A stretch of DNA of 64,000 nt from Rhizobium lentis (GTDB lineage: Bacteria; Pseudomonadota; Alphaproteobacteria; Rhizobiales; Rhizobiaceae). Below, one piece after another: positions 47,247-58,100 of this stretch (the first letter of the stretch is position 1; every line of letters starts with the position of its first letter). The position numbers were made by a program, and so were the translations under genes. The stretch is from the NCBI RefSeq assembly GCF_017352135.1, contig NZ_CP071454.1, positions 3,125,001 to 3,189,000 on the forward strand, given 5' to 3'. The notes beneath the pieces were generated by a model that saw nothing but the letters and a program-made list of their open reading frames with translations, searched no databases and had not been told where the DNA came from.

Positions 47247-47353
47247 CAGAGCATGCCGCGCAAAACTGTGCAGTGGATTTGCGATAACGACATGCGTAAA
47301 AACAAGGAGTTAAAGCGCGATTAGCGAATCTGGAAGATCGCGGCGCGCTTTAG
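47247..47353 (+). repeat. Rhizobial mosaic palindromic repeat, family A, copy 3
   Basis: A 107-base copy. The left block is CAGAGCATGCCGCGCAAAAC followed by TGTGCAG. The middle is TTGCGATAACGACATGCG and AAAAACAA. The right hairpin pairs TAAAGCGCG with CGCGCTTTA, plus an inner GCGA/TCGC pair. It closely matches 24732-24840 in reverse. It lies between the convergent ends of phoX and pleC and may end transcription from both sides. Confidence 0.85.
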
Positions 47354-47447
47354 CTGTGAAGACCAGTTCGGGGCCGGTATGAGCGCATCATTCGGGCATG
47401 AGATGGCGTGGGCACGACCGAGTCATCATTGGGGGGTGTCCGAACAC

Positions 47448-49757
<2,310 letters not shown>

Positions 49758-49779
49758 CTCTTTGCCTTGTCCCTCGTGT

Positions 49780-49900
49780 GATTCGCGCGCCGCTCGCCCG
49801 AACCTGACCTAGAGAATCACGGGTGATTCGCCTTGTCCAGAGGCAAAGGTAAAAATCCGTTAACTATTTATATTTCTGTATTTTTTACGTGATTCGAATC
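49780..49900. promoter_or_regulatory. Cluster of GANTC (CcrM) sites upstream of pleC
   Basis: Five GANTC sites lie within 121 bases: 49780, 49814, 49825, 49891 and 49896. The octamer GTGATTCG occurs three times (49778, 49823, 49889). Two of the sites form the palindrome GAATCAC-GG-GTGATTC at 49814-49829. CcrM methylates GANTC in Alphaproteobacteria, and its methylation state guides cell-cycle transcription. A site is expected about once in 256 bases. Confidence 0.6.
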
Positions 49901-49948
49901 GCCGGGTGCAGCGGCCGCCGCATCTTGCGCGACGGCCGGCTGCGCAAA

Positions 49949-52597
49949 TCACCCTTTCAGCGTGCGCTCCACGATATCGCGCACGTCAGTGGAAAGGTCG
50001 GGTGCTTGTTCGATCTTGATCAGCGCCGCGCGGGCGTGATCGGCGCGTTTCGGCTCCAGCGAGCGCCAGGAGCGCATCGAGGTCAGAATGCGGGCGGCAA
50101 GCTGCGGGTTGCGCTCGTCGATTTCGAGAATCTCGCCGGCGAGGAAATGATAGCCTTCGCCGTCGGCACGGCCGAAGCCGGTCGGATTGGCAAAGGCGAA
50201 GGTGCCGACCAAAGCCCGCATCCTGTTCGGATTGGTCCGCTTGAAGAGCGAATTCTCCATCAGGGCACGGATCCGCTCCAGGGTCTTGGCGCCTGGAATG
50301 CCGGCCTGAATCGAGAACCATTTGTCAATGACGAGCGCATTTTCCGCGAAGCGGTCGCGGAAGGCGGCGAGCGCCGCGCTCGTCTGCGCACTGTCGGGAA
50401 AATGATGGGCGAGGATCGTCAGCGCATGGCTGAGATCGGTCATGTTGTTGGCTGCGTCGAAGGCGGCCTTGGCGCGGGCTGGCGTCTGTTCCGCGTGCGA
50501 GAGATAGGTCAGCGCGCAGTTGCGCAGCGCCCGCAGGCCGGCGCTTTTTGCATCGGGGCTGAAATCGCCTGATGGCGTCATCGCTGCGTAGAGGCTGGCA
50601 AAGACATCCTTTCCGGCCTCGGCGATCTGTTTCAGGATCGCCTGCCGGCCGGCATGGATGGCTTCGGGATCGTTGTTGCCGCCGAGTTCGCGGGCGATAT
50701 CGGATTCGCTCGGCAAAGCCAGCGCCTGGGCGCGGAAAGCCGGCTCGAGGCTTTCGTCGGCGGCAGCCGCAATCAGTGTCTCGACGAAGGTCGTCTCGCA
50801 GGCGACGGGCTTGCCCTCACGCGCATCGACGGCCGCTTTCAGAAGGTTCGGCAGCGCCAGGTCGGTCAGCGCCTGCCAGCGGGCGAAATGATCCGTCTCG
50901 TAACGTGCCAGACGGGCCAGATCGGCCGGGTTTTGGTCGAAATGCAGATTGATCGGCGCCGAGAAGCTGCGGTTGATCGAGACGACCGGGCGCGAGCCGA
51001 TGCCGCGGAATACCGCCGTCTGCGTGCGGTCCGTGAGATGCAGCACCTCACCGGAATATTCCGCGCCGTCGACCGAGCTCGGCTCGATCTTGCCGCCGTC
51101 TTCGCCGAAGAGCGCGAGGCTGAGCGGAATATGCATCGGTTCCTTATTCGACTGGCCGGGCGTTGCCGGGATCATCTGTTCGAGCGACAGGGTGAAGGTG
51201 CCCGCCGTCGGATCATAGCTGCCCGAGGTGGTGACGAGCGGCGTGCCGGCCTGATGGTACCAGAGCGAGAACTGCGTGAGGTCGCGCCCGCTCGCATCCT
51301 CGAAACATTTCACGAAATCCTCGATCGTCACGGCCTGGCCGTCATGGCGGTCGAAATAGAGGTCCATGCCCTTCTTGAAGCCGTCTTTGCCGATGAGCGT
51401 CGCGATCATCCGCGTGACTTCGCTGCCCTTCTCGTAGACGGTTCTCGTGTAGAAATTGTTGATCTCGCGATATGTCGTCGGCCGCACCGGATGGGCGAGC
51501 GGGCCGCCATCCTCCGGAAACTGCTCGGATTTCAGATGGCGCACATCGGCGATGCGCTTGACCGGGCGCGAGCGCTGATCGGAGGAAAATTCCTGGTCGC
51601 GATAGACCGTCAGGCCTTCCTTGAGGCAGAGCTGAAACCAGTCGCGGCAGGTGATGCGGTTGCCGGTCCAATTGTGGAAATATTCATGCGCGATGACCGC
51701 CTCGATATTGGCGTAGTCGGCATCGGTCGCGGTCTCGGGGTCGGCAAGGACGTATCTGTCGTTGAAGATGTTGAGACCCTTGTTCTCCATCGCCCCCATG
51801 TTGAAGTCGGAGACGGCGACGATCATGAAGATGTCGAGATCATATTCGCGCCCGAATCTCTCTTCGTCCCACTTCATCGAGCGCTTCAGCGCATCCATCG
51901 CATAGGCCGCGCGCGGCTCCTTGCCGTGTTCGACATAAATCTTCAGCACGACGTCGCGGCCGGACATGGTGGTGAATGTGTCTTCGACGACGCCGAGATC
52001 GCCGGCGACGAGGGCGAAAAGATAGCTCGGCTTCGGATGCGGGTCGAACCAGGCGGCGAAATGCTTGCCAGGGCCGTAGCCGGCGCCGCCGAGGAAGTTG
52101 CCGTTCGACAGGAGCAGCGGGTTGGCGTCCTTGTCGGCGATGATGTTGACGGTGAACGGCGCAAGCACGTCAGGCCGGTCGGGGAAATAGGTGATGCGGC
52201 GGAAGCCCTCCGCCTCGCACTGCGTGCAGTAGATGCCACCGGTGCGATAGAGGCCCATCAGCTGGGTGTTCGCCTCGGGATTGATGATCGTGGTGATCGT
52301 CAGCTCGAAGGGGGCGCTCTCCGGCAGGTCGCGCACCGTCAGGCTTTCCGGCGTCGCATCATAACGCGAGGGGTCGAGTTCCACCTGGTCTAACAGCAGC
52401 CCTGCCAGCGTCAGCTCGTCCCCGTCGAGCACGATCGGCGCCGTAATGTCGGTGCCCGGGCGACGATGAAAGATCAGACGCGATTCGACCTTTGTCTCCG
52501 TCGGATCGAGTTCAAATGTCAGGTCCACGCGTTCCAGCACGAAGTCGGTGGGACGGTAATCTGCCAGATGTATGACCTGGCCGGTATCTGTTCGCAT
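49949..52597 (-). CDS. pepN: Aminopeptidase N
   Basis: An 882-residue M1-family zinc peptidase. The GAMEN exopeptidase motif lies in GAMENKGLNIF near residue 265. The zinc site HEYFHNWTGNR near 302 is followed by the third ligand in LKEGLTVYRDQEF. The N-terminal beta domain and C-terminal helical domain have the usual lengths for bacterial PepN. It removes N-terminal residues from peptides in the cytosol. AGGA seven to ten bases before the ATG sets the start. It is transcribed alone. Confidence 0.95.
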   Translation of the reverse strand: MRTDTGQVIHLADYRPTDFVLERVDLTFELDPTETKVESRLIFHRRPGTDITAPIVLDGDELTLAGLLLDQVELDPSRYDATPESLTVRDLPESAPFELTITTIINPEANTQLMGLYRTGGIYCTQCEAEGFRRITYFPDRPDVLAPFTVNIIADKDANPLLLSNGNFLGGAGYGPGKHFAAWFDPHPKPSYLFALVAGDLGVVEDTFTTMSGRDVVLKIYVEHGKEPRAAYAMDALKRSMKWDEERFGREYDLDIFMIVAVSDFNMGAMENKGLNIFNDRYVLADPETATDADYANIEAVIAHEYFHNWTGNRITCRDWFQLCLKEGLTVYRDQEFSSDQRSRPVKRIADVRHLKSEQFPEDGGPLAHPVRPTTYREINNFYTRTVYEKGSEVTRMIATLIGKDGFKKGMDLYFDRHDGQAVTIEDFVKCFEDASGRDLTQFSLWYHQAGTPLVTTSGSYDPTAGTFTLSLEQMIPATPGQSNKEPMHIPLSLALFGEDGGKIEPSSVDGAEYSGEVLHLTDRTQTAVFRGIGSRPVVSINRSFSAPINLHFDQNPADLARLARYETDHFARWQALTDLALPNLLKAAVDAREGKPVACETTFVETLIAAAADESLEPAFRAQALALPSESDIARELGGNNDPEAIHAGRQAILKQIAEAGKDVFASLYAAMTPSGDFSPDAKSAGLRALRNCALTYLSHAEQTPARAKAAFDAANNMTDLSHALTILAHHFPDSAQTSAALAAFRDRFAENALVIDKWFSIQAGIPGAKTLERIRALMENSLFKRTNPNRMRALVGTFAFANPTGFGRADGEGYHFLAGEILEIDERNPQLAARILTSMRSWRSLEPKRADHARAALIKIEQAPDLSTDVRDIVERTLKG

Positions 52598-52996
52598 GGT
52601 GTTTCCTGAAGACCGTTATTTGACAACCGCGGAATACAGAGGCGGGCGCGCTCTGCGAGAAATTTGCCGAGCATGATTACATTAAAGTCTGAACTAAAGT
52701 TAAAGCAAATTGCTCGTGAACGCGACGTTCTCGGGCTTTCGCTTTGCTGCTCGGACGGTGCCGTGCCGGCCAAGGCGCTTCTGCGCCCGCCGCGCCTATC
52801 GCGGTGCCGGATGTCTTTCAGGCGTGCGAAGGACGCCGTAACGCTTTGAACTTCTGCATGATTTTATCTTCTGCCAATTCCGATGGAAGGAATTAGGCAA
52901 TACGCATTTCTTTCGCTACGATGGCGACGTCACCCGCTGCGTTCCCGAGTCGAACGCGTCTTCCCGTTCTGTTAAGTCAGCATTTGAGCCAGGATC
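52598..52996. other. Intergenic region between pepN and the EamA gene
   Basis: About 400 bases without a supported gene. The right part contains a copy of repeat family B (52809-52905). The rest should hold the promoters of the two divergent genes. Short frames on both strands have no good ribosome binding site. Confidence 0.5.
52809..52905 (+). repeat. Rhizobial intergenic repeat, family B, copy 1
   Basis: The piece TGTCTTTCAGGCGTGCGAA, then GGACGCCGTAACGCTTTGAA and CTGCATGATTTTATC, aligns with the reverse complement of 55240-55300. The right end, with CCAATTCCGATGGAAGGAATTAGG, contains a small stem. The form matches a short element I recall as common between rhizobial genes. It is not related to family A by eye. 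Confidence 0.65.
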
Positions 52997-53935
52997 ATGC
53001 ACTCGGTTCTCAGAAACCCGATGAGAGGCATTGCGCTGAAAGTCTCGTCGGTCGTGGTCTTCCTGGCCATGCAGACCTTCATCAAGCTGGCCGGTCCGAC
53101 TATCCCGCCGGGCCAGGTTACCTTCTGCAGGTCCTTCTTCGCGCTGTTTCCGATCATCGCCTATCTCGCCTATATCGGGCAGCTGCGCGCGGCCTTCCAC
53201 ACCACCAACCCGGTCGGCCACCTCAAGCGCGGCACGATCGGTATCCTGTCGATGGCTTTCGGTTTTTACGGCCTTCTGCATCTGCCGCTGCCGGAGGCGA
53301 TCGCGCTTGGCTATGCCTTGCCGCTGGTCGCCGTCATCTTCGCTGCGGTCTTTCTTGGCGAAACCGTGCGCATCTATCGCTGGAGCGCCGTGCTCGTCGG
53401 TATCGTCGGCGTCGCCATCGTCTCCTGGCCGAAACTGACGCTGTTTCGCGACGGCGGCATGGAAGCCGAACAGGCCGTTGGCGCGCTTTGCGTGCTGCTC
53501 TCGGCCGTTCTCGGCGGCATGGCGATGATCCAGGTGCGTCGTCTCGTCGAGGAGGAGAAGACGGCGACGATCGTGCTGTATTTCTCGCTCACAGCGTCGG
53601 TCTTCTCGCTGGCCTCCCTTCCTTTCGGCTGGCTGGTCCTGCCATGGCCGTCGGCGCTTTATCTTGTCGCCGCCGGCTTTTGCGGCGGCGTGGCGCAGAT
53701 CCTGCTCACCGAAAGTTACCGCCATGCCGATGTCTCCACCATCGCGCCGTTCGAATACACCTCGATCCTGCTCGGCGGTATCGTCGGCTACTTCGTCTTC
53801 GGCGACGTGCCCAGCGTGACCATGCTGATCGGCACCGTCATCGTCGTTGCTGCCGGCATCTTCATCATCTATCGCGAACATCAGCTGGGCATCGAACAAC
53901 GGGAAGCGCGCAAGGCAACGACACCGCAGGCCTGA
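52997..53935 (+). CDS. EamA/DMT family transporter
   Basis: A 312-residue permease with about ten hydrophobic segments in two EamA halves (residues 10-145 and 160-295). Motifs include PPGQVTFCRSFFALFP near the start and FEYTSILLGGIVGYFVFGDVP in the second half. Such proteins move small metabolites across the inner membrane, with substrate unknown here. It is divergent from pepN. A ribosome binding site CAGGA lies just ahead of the ATG. Confidence 0.9.
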   Translation: MHSVLRNPMRGIALKVSSVVVFLAMQTFIKLAGPTIPPGQVTFCRSFFALFPIIAYLAYIGQLRAAFHTTNPVGHLKRGTIGILSMAFGFYGLLHLPLPEAIALGYALPLVAVIFAAVFLGETVRIYRWSAVLVGIVGVAIVSWPKLTLFRDGGMEAEQAVGALCVLLSAVLGGMAMIQVRRLVEEEKTATIVLYFSLTASVFSLASLPFGWLVLPWPSALYLVAAGFCGGVAQILLTESYRHADVSTIAPFEYTSILLGGIVGYFVFGDVPSVTMLIGTVIVVAAGIFIIYREHQLGIEQREARKATTPQA

Positions 53936-54049
53936 GGCCGTCGCCCCATCATCGGCGAGATTTTAACGCGGAGATTGCCGCCGCGCCAAGCCTGCTCCCA
54001 CAGGACGAAAAGAATCGCGAATTCTTGGGATGGCGTCGACCTGCCGAAT

Positions 54050-55045
54050 ATGTTTGTTGAACGTGAGAAACTATCATTTATTCAGCGCTGTGCATATCTG
54101 ACTGGGCCGCTGGCGGCTTTCGATATTACTGCTCCGAACGCTGGCCTGCGGGCGGAGGTGGAGAAAAGCATAATGGCATTCACGGCGGACCAATTGGCGG
54201 GGAACAGCTCCTTTCTGATGAGCATCCGCTTCTTGGCCGGGCGGACGCGTGGCATGTTTGACGCCGGCCCGCGTTTGGCGCGACTGCTCGCCTCCCATCA
54301 ACGCTGGCTCCTGACCCAGACGGCCTATGCCCTCCACCTGGAATATGATCCGCGCGACCCCACCTCGGGTTTTACCGCCGTCCGGCTGACCGGCCGCATC
54401 ACCGCTCACAAGGTGGCGAGCCGTAACACCGTGCTCGCCTTCATCGAAGAACTCTATACCTATCGTTTCATCACCCACACGCCCGGCGAGGAGCGGCGCC
54501 GGCCACGACATTTCGAGCCAGCTGCCGTCAGTCACCAGGCGATGTTTGGCTGGATTCATGCAAATCTCGCCGCGCTTGATCTGCTCGACGGCGGTGAAAG
54601 GGCAGGCCTTTTCCAGGCAAACCCGGCCTTGATGAAGCTCGTTCAGCCGCGCATTGCCCGCCATTGCCTGGAAGATGCCGCTTGGCGGGAGCCGCCGGAG
54701 CGGGTGGCGCTGTTTCTCTGGACGGAAGCCGGCGGCCTCGTCGTCGACAACTTCATCGCCCGGATGGATATCGAAAACATCGAGGCGAGCAAGTTTCCCG
54801 TCGGCCGCGTCGAAACCCGCGCGCTTGCCGCTGATTTCATGATGTCGCGCACGCACCTGCAGCGCGTCTTGGCAAAGGCGGCGCAGCGCGGCTGCGTCGG
54901 CTGGCATGATGAGCCGCGCAAGACGCACCTGTGGATATCGCGGGATTTCGTCGAGGAATATTGCGCCTGGCAGGCCGTCAAGTTCGCCTATGTCGACGAA
55001 GCCTTCGAATGGGCGAGGGCGCGGACCGAGGAACTGGCCGTCTGA
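54050..55045 (+). CDS. Hypothetical protein with possible C-terminal winged helix
   Basis: A 331-residue cytosolic protein I do not recognise. The N-terminal part is helical (FSIRFLAGRTRGMFD-like segment near 57-70). The C-terminal part (VETRALAADFMMSRTHLQRVLAKAAQRGCVGW) looks like a helix-turn-helix of the MarR or GntR type, so it may regulate transcription. The start at 54050 has no clear ribosome binding site; an ATG at 54173 is possible. It ends directly against the small gene on the other strand, with no base between the two stops. Confidence 0.7.
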   Translation: MFVEREKLSFIQRCAYLTGPLAAFDITAPNAGLRAEVEKSIMAFTADQLAGNSSFLMSIRFLAGRTRGMFDAGPRLARLLASHQRWLLTQTAYALHLEYDPRDPTSGFTAVRLTGRITAHKVASRNTVLAFIEELYTYRFITHTPGEERRRPRHFEPAAVSHQAMFGWIHANLAALDLLDGGERAGLFQANPALMKLVQPRIARHCLEDAAWREPPERVALFLWTEAGGLVVDNFIARMDIENIEASKFPVGRVETRALAADFMMSRTHLQRVLAKAAQRGCVGWHDEPRKTHLWISRDFVEEYCAWQAVKFAYVDEAFEWARARTEELAV

Positions 55046-55201
55046 TCAGAGGACGATTGCCGCCGCACCCGCGCCAAAATCCGAAGCTGCATCGGCGGGG
55101 CTTACCCGCTCGCGCTCGTATTCCCGCGCCGCGCAGACCGCGACGCGGATATGCTCGAAGGTTTCAATGTTGCGCAGAAGCGCTAGCAGGATCGTCGACA
55201 T
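55046..55201 (-). CDS. Small protein (51 aa)
   Basis: A 51-residue frame beginning MSTILLALLRNIETFEHIRV and continuing with AAREYERERVSPADAASDFG. The composition is helix-forming and unlike random antisense frames. AAGAG lies 12 bases before the ATG. The stop abuts the stop of the convergent 331-residue gene. The function is unknown and expression is not shown. Confidence 0.55.
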   Translation of the reverse strand: MSTILLALLRNIETFEHIRVAVCAAREYERERVSPADAASDFGAGAAAIVL

Positions 55202-55239
55202 GTTAGATTACTCTTGCATGAAAGGGCCGGCCGCTGCGC

Positions 55240-55300
55240 GATAGATTACCCAGCAATTCATAGTGTTACGGCGTCCTTCGCGCGTCTGAAAAGATGCGCG
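55240..55300 (-). repeat. Rhizobial intergenic repeat, family B, copy 2
   Basis: Read on the minus strand this gives TCTTTTCAGACGCGCGAAGG and then ACGCCGTAACACTATGAATT, which aligns with 52815-52850, followed by a looser match to the ATGATTTTATC part. It is shorter than copy 1. It lies in the gap between two small minus-strand genes, about 40 bases upstream of the 51-residue gene. Confidence 0.6.
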
Positions 55301-55318
55301 GCGCCGCAGCTCCGCGGC

Positions 55319-55510
55319 TCAATATTGCTGGAAGTCGGCGAAAATGGCGTTCGGGCGCGCTGTGCGGCCGTTGATGCCGGTGCCGCGGGCAACCATCTGC
55401 TCGTTCGTGGCAAAGCCGAAACGGCTATAGCCGTGGGTGGAACGAACCTGGTCGCCGGCGAGGCGAAGGGTTTCAAACCCGCAATGGATAGGACGAAATC
55501 GCTTGTTCAT
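55319..55510 (-). CDS. Small protein (63 aa)
   Basis: A 63-residue protein starting MNKRFRPIHCGFETLRLAGD, then QVRSTHGYSRFGFATNEQMV and ending FADFQQY. It is basic and has no signal peptide or membrane segment. AGGAACCAAGG before the ATG at 55510 supports this start over the longer frame to 55537. The function is unknown. It is on the same strand as the 51-residue gene downstream. Confidence 0.55.
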   Translation of the reverse strand: MNKRFRPIHCGFETLRLAGDQVRSTHGYSRFGFATNEQMVARGTGINGRTARPNAIFADFQQY

Positions 55511-55642
55511 GGCCTTGGTTCCTGTAATTCCTCCCAAGACACCGCTCTATATTGCAGTGCAGCATTGATTCTGCAATGCATCACGACGCGGGGCAGCCAT
55601 GCGAAAAGCGCATGGATCATTTCATGAATTGGTTAACTTTGG

Positions 55643-56533
55643 CTAATTTCTAAGCAAGGCAAGCGAGTTAAGCTTCGCTTGAAAGGCCAGCAGATCGTTC
55701 CATGCGAGCCTTTTGTTGACAGGTGCGGTCAGCAGATCCTGAGGATGCAGGCTGGCGATGGCGGGGATGGCCCGATTGGCAATGGTGATTTCACGCCAGC
55801 GGCCGCGCAGCCCATGAATCGTATCGTTGTCTCCGAAGAAAAACCGCGCCGCGAAATTGCCAAGCAGCAGGATCGCCTGCGGTTCGGCCAAGGCAATCTG
55901 CCGTTCGATGAAGGGCCGGCAGATGTCCATTTCGGCGGGCGAGGCCGGGCGATTGCCGGGCGGCCGCCAGGGAATGACCTGGGTCAGCAGGACGCCGGAT
56001 CGGTCAAGCCCGATCGCCGCCAGCATCTTGTCGAACAGCTGCCCGGATTTTCCCGAGAAGGGCGTGCCTTCACGATCGTCTTCGGCGCTCGGCGCCGAGC
56101 CGATCACCATGATGCCGCTTTCGGCGTTGCCGCTGGCAAAGATCGTCGAGCGGGCGCTGTGCTTGAGGTTGCAGCCATTAAAGGCTTCGATCGCGGTCCT
56201 GAGTTCGCCGAGCGACCGCGCGGCTTCGGCGACGAACCGCGCCTGCTGCACGGCCTCGCTGTCCGGGATCGCCGGCTGCGGACCGGGAGCGGGGGCCGGA
56301 CGTGCCGCGCCACTCGCACGAGGCGATGCTCGGCGCTCCGCCGGGAAGGGGCGTTCCTCGGCGATAGGCCGTTCCGGCTGCGCCTGCACCGGGCGGCGCG
56401 CCGCCTTCATCGCCTCGAACTCGGCGAAGCGGTCGACGGCCTCTTCCTCCAGCAGCCATTCCACGCCGGCATCCGCATGAAAATGCAGAAGCGCCGCAAG
56501 CTCGGCGGGGGAAAGGTCGTTGGCGGAGATCAT
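55643..56533 (-). CDS. Uracil-DNA glycosylase family 4-like protein
   Basis: A 296-residue protein. An N-terminal helical part of about 45 residues and a Pro/Ala/Arg-rich linker (to about 90) precede the glycosylase domain. That domain has IGSAPSAEDDREGTPFSGKSGQLFDKML, TQVIPWRPPGNR and SLHPQDLL. Family 4 enzymes carry an iron-sulfur cluster bound by four cysteines. Here the first cysteine pair reads FNGCNLKHSA, so one ligand looks lost. It would remove uracil from DNA, if active. Confidence 0.85.
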   Translation of the reverse strand: MISANDLSPAELAALLHFHADAGVEWLLEEEAVDRFAEFEAMKAARRPVQAQPERPIAEERPFPAERRASPRASGAARPAPAPGPQPAIPDSEAVQQARFVAEAARSLGELRTAIEAFNGCNLKHSARSTIFASGNAESGIMVIGSAPSAEDDREGTPFSGKSGQLFDKMLAAIGLDRSGVLLTQVIPWRPPGNRPASPAEMDICRPFIERQIALAEPQAILLLGNFAARFFFGDNDTIHGLRGRWREITIANRAIPAIASLHPQDLLTAPVNKRLAWNDLLAFQAKLNSLALLRN

Positions 56534-56601
56534 GCGGCAAATCTAGCGGAGAGATCGTGGCATTGAAAGGGCAGGCGGCACTTTGGCCGCTCTTGCCGGC
56601 A

Positions 56602-57894
56602 TTACTGCACAGTCCATTGCGCAATGTCGTCGCGTTCGCCGATCAGCGCCAGACCATGAGCGATCGACAAGAGTTCGCCGCCGCTTTCGATCCGATCGCG
56701 CTCGAAGCGCTCGGTGAAGATGCGGCGCACCGCCGGCACGAAGGAGGTGCCGCCGGTCAGAAACACCTTGTCGATCTCCGCAGGCTTCGTCTCGGTCTTC
56801 TCAAGCACCTCGTCGAGCGCACCTTCGATACGGGCGAGATCCTCGGCGATCCAGCTTTCGAAGTCGCGGCGCTTGATGCTGCGGCGTCCGCCGCGGCCGA
56901 GCGGCGCGAAGTCGAAAGGCGCCTCATCGGCGGCCGATAGCGCCATCTTTGTCGCTGAGACCGCCTGGTAGAGCGGATAGCCCTCGTCATGGTCGATGAG
57001 GTCGATGAAGATTTCGAGCTTTTCCGGCTCCAGGCTGGTGCGCACCAGCTTCTTCAGATCCTCGAATTCGCGCGTCGTCTTGAAGATCGACAGCTGGTTC
57101 CAGCGGCCGAAGCTGGAATAGTAGTTGGAGGGCACTTCGAGGATTTTGTCGAAGCTTTTGAAATGGCTTCCCTTTCCGATCAGCGGCGCGACGATGTTGT
57201 CGATCATCCGATAGTCGAAATGATCGCCGGCGACGCCGACGCCGGAATGGCCGATCGGCGTTGCCGTCAGCCTGCCGGCGACGGTCTCGAAGCGGATCAG
57301 CGAATAGTCGGTGGTGCCGCCGCCGAAATCGGCGACCAGCACGGTCGCATCCTGCTTCAGGTTCTGCGCGAAATAGAAGGCGGCGGCGACCGGCTCGTAG
57401 ACATAATGGATTTCGGGAAAGCCGAAGCGCGACAGCGCTTCGTTATAGCGTTCGGTCGCGAGCGCCGGATCGGGGCTCGCGCCGGCGAAATGAACCGGGC
57501 GGCCGGTGACGATCCGGCTGACGTTGGAAGGCCAGTTGTCGCCGGCATAGCTGCGCAGGCGCCGCACAAAGATCTCCATCAGGTCTTCGAAATTGTGCCG
57601 CTTGGCGAAGATCAGCGTGCCCTGGAACAAGGCGCTTGCCGCGAATGTCTTGATCGACTGGAGAAAACGGCATTCGCCGGGATTGTCGATGAACTGGCGG
57701 ATCGCCGCATGGCCTGCCTCGACCTTCAGCGCCGAAGCGCCGAGCTGGGCATCCTTCATGAAGGACAGTGCCGTCCGCATGCTGTCCGCCGTGCCCGCCG
57801 TACTCGTGAACGCCATTGAGCGCGTCGCCCCGCCATCCGCCATGGCGAGAACCGTATTCGTCGTGCCGAAGTCGAAACCCAGCGCCTGAGCCAT
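56602..57894 (-). CDS. Hsp70-like chaperone (YegD type)
   Basis: A 430-residue protein with the Hsp70/actin ATPase fold only. Phosphate-binding motifs are GFDFGTTNTVLAMA near residue 5 and VLVADFGGGTTDYSL near 190. The adenosine motif is KVFLTGGTSFVPAV near 375. It lacks the substrate-binding domain of DnaK, as in the YegD group. Its client is unknown. It lies downstream of nothing on the same strand and is followed, after 68 bases, by the glycosylase gene, so one transcript is possible. Confidence 0.88.
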   Translation of the reverse strand: MAQALGFDFGTTNTVLAMADGGATRSMAFTSTAGTADSMRTALSFMKDAQLGASALKVEAGHAAIRQFIDNPGECRFLQSIKTFAASALFQGTLIFAKRHNFEDLMEIFVRRLRSYAGDNWPSNVSRIVTGRPVHFAGASPDPALATERYNEALSRFGFPEIHYVYEPVAAAFYFAQNLKQDATVLVADFGGGTTDYSLIRFETVAGRLTATPIGHSGVGVAGDHFDYRMIDNIVAPLIGKGSHFKSFDKILEVPSNYYSSFGRWNQLSIFKTTREFEDLKKLVRTSLEPEKLEIFIDLIDHDEGYPLYQAVSATKMALSAADEAPFDFAPLGRGGRRSIKRRDFESWIAEDLARIEGALDEVLEKTETKPAEIDKVFLTGGTSFVPAVRRIFTERFERDRIESGGELLSIAHGLALIGERDDIAQWTVQ

Positions 57895-58036
57895 GCCCGC
57901 ACCTCTTCATGCCGATTGTCGTTGGAGACGGAGCATTGCTCCGCAAGGGCGTAAGCACGCCCGATCAAGGAGGGCGGGTGATGCCACAGGGGCGTGACAC
58001 ATTCAAGTGGATTGAGGACCAAGACGCGCTGCCATG

Positions 58037-58070
58037 TCCGCTTCTTCTCCGGCCTGAGAGAAGAAGCGGA
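58037..58070 (-). terminator. Hairpin after the RND efflux operon
   Basis: TCCGCTTCTTCTC and GAGAAGAAGCGGA pair perfectly (13 bp) around an eight-base loop, 31 bases beyond the stop codon of the RND permease gene. There is no long T tract on the minus strand. It most likely ends the efflux operon transcript. Confidence 0.65.
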
Positions 58071-58100
58071 TCGGCAATACCCGAAATCGGCAGAACGCCG

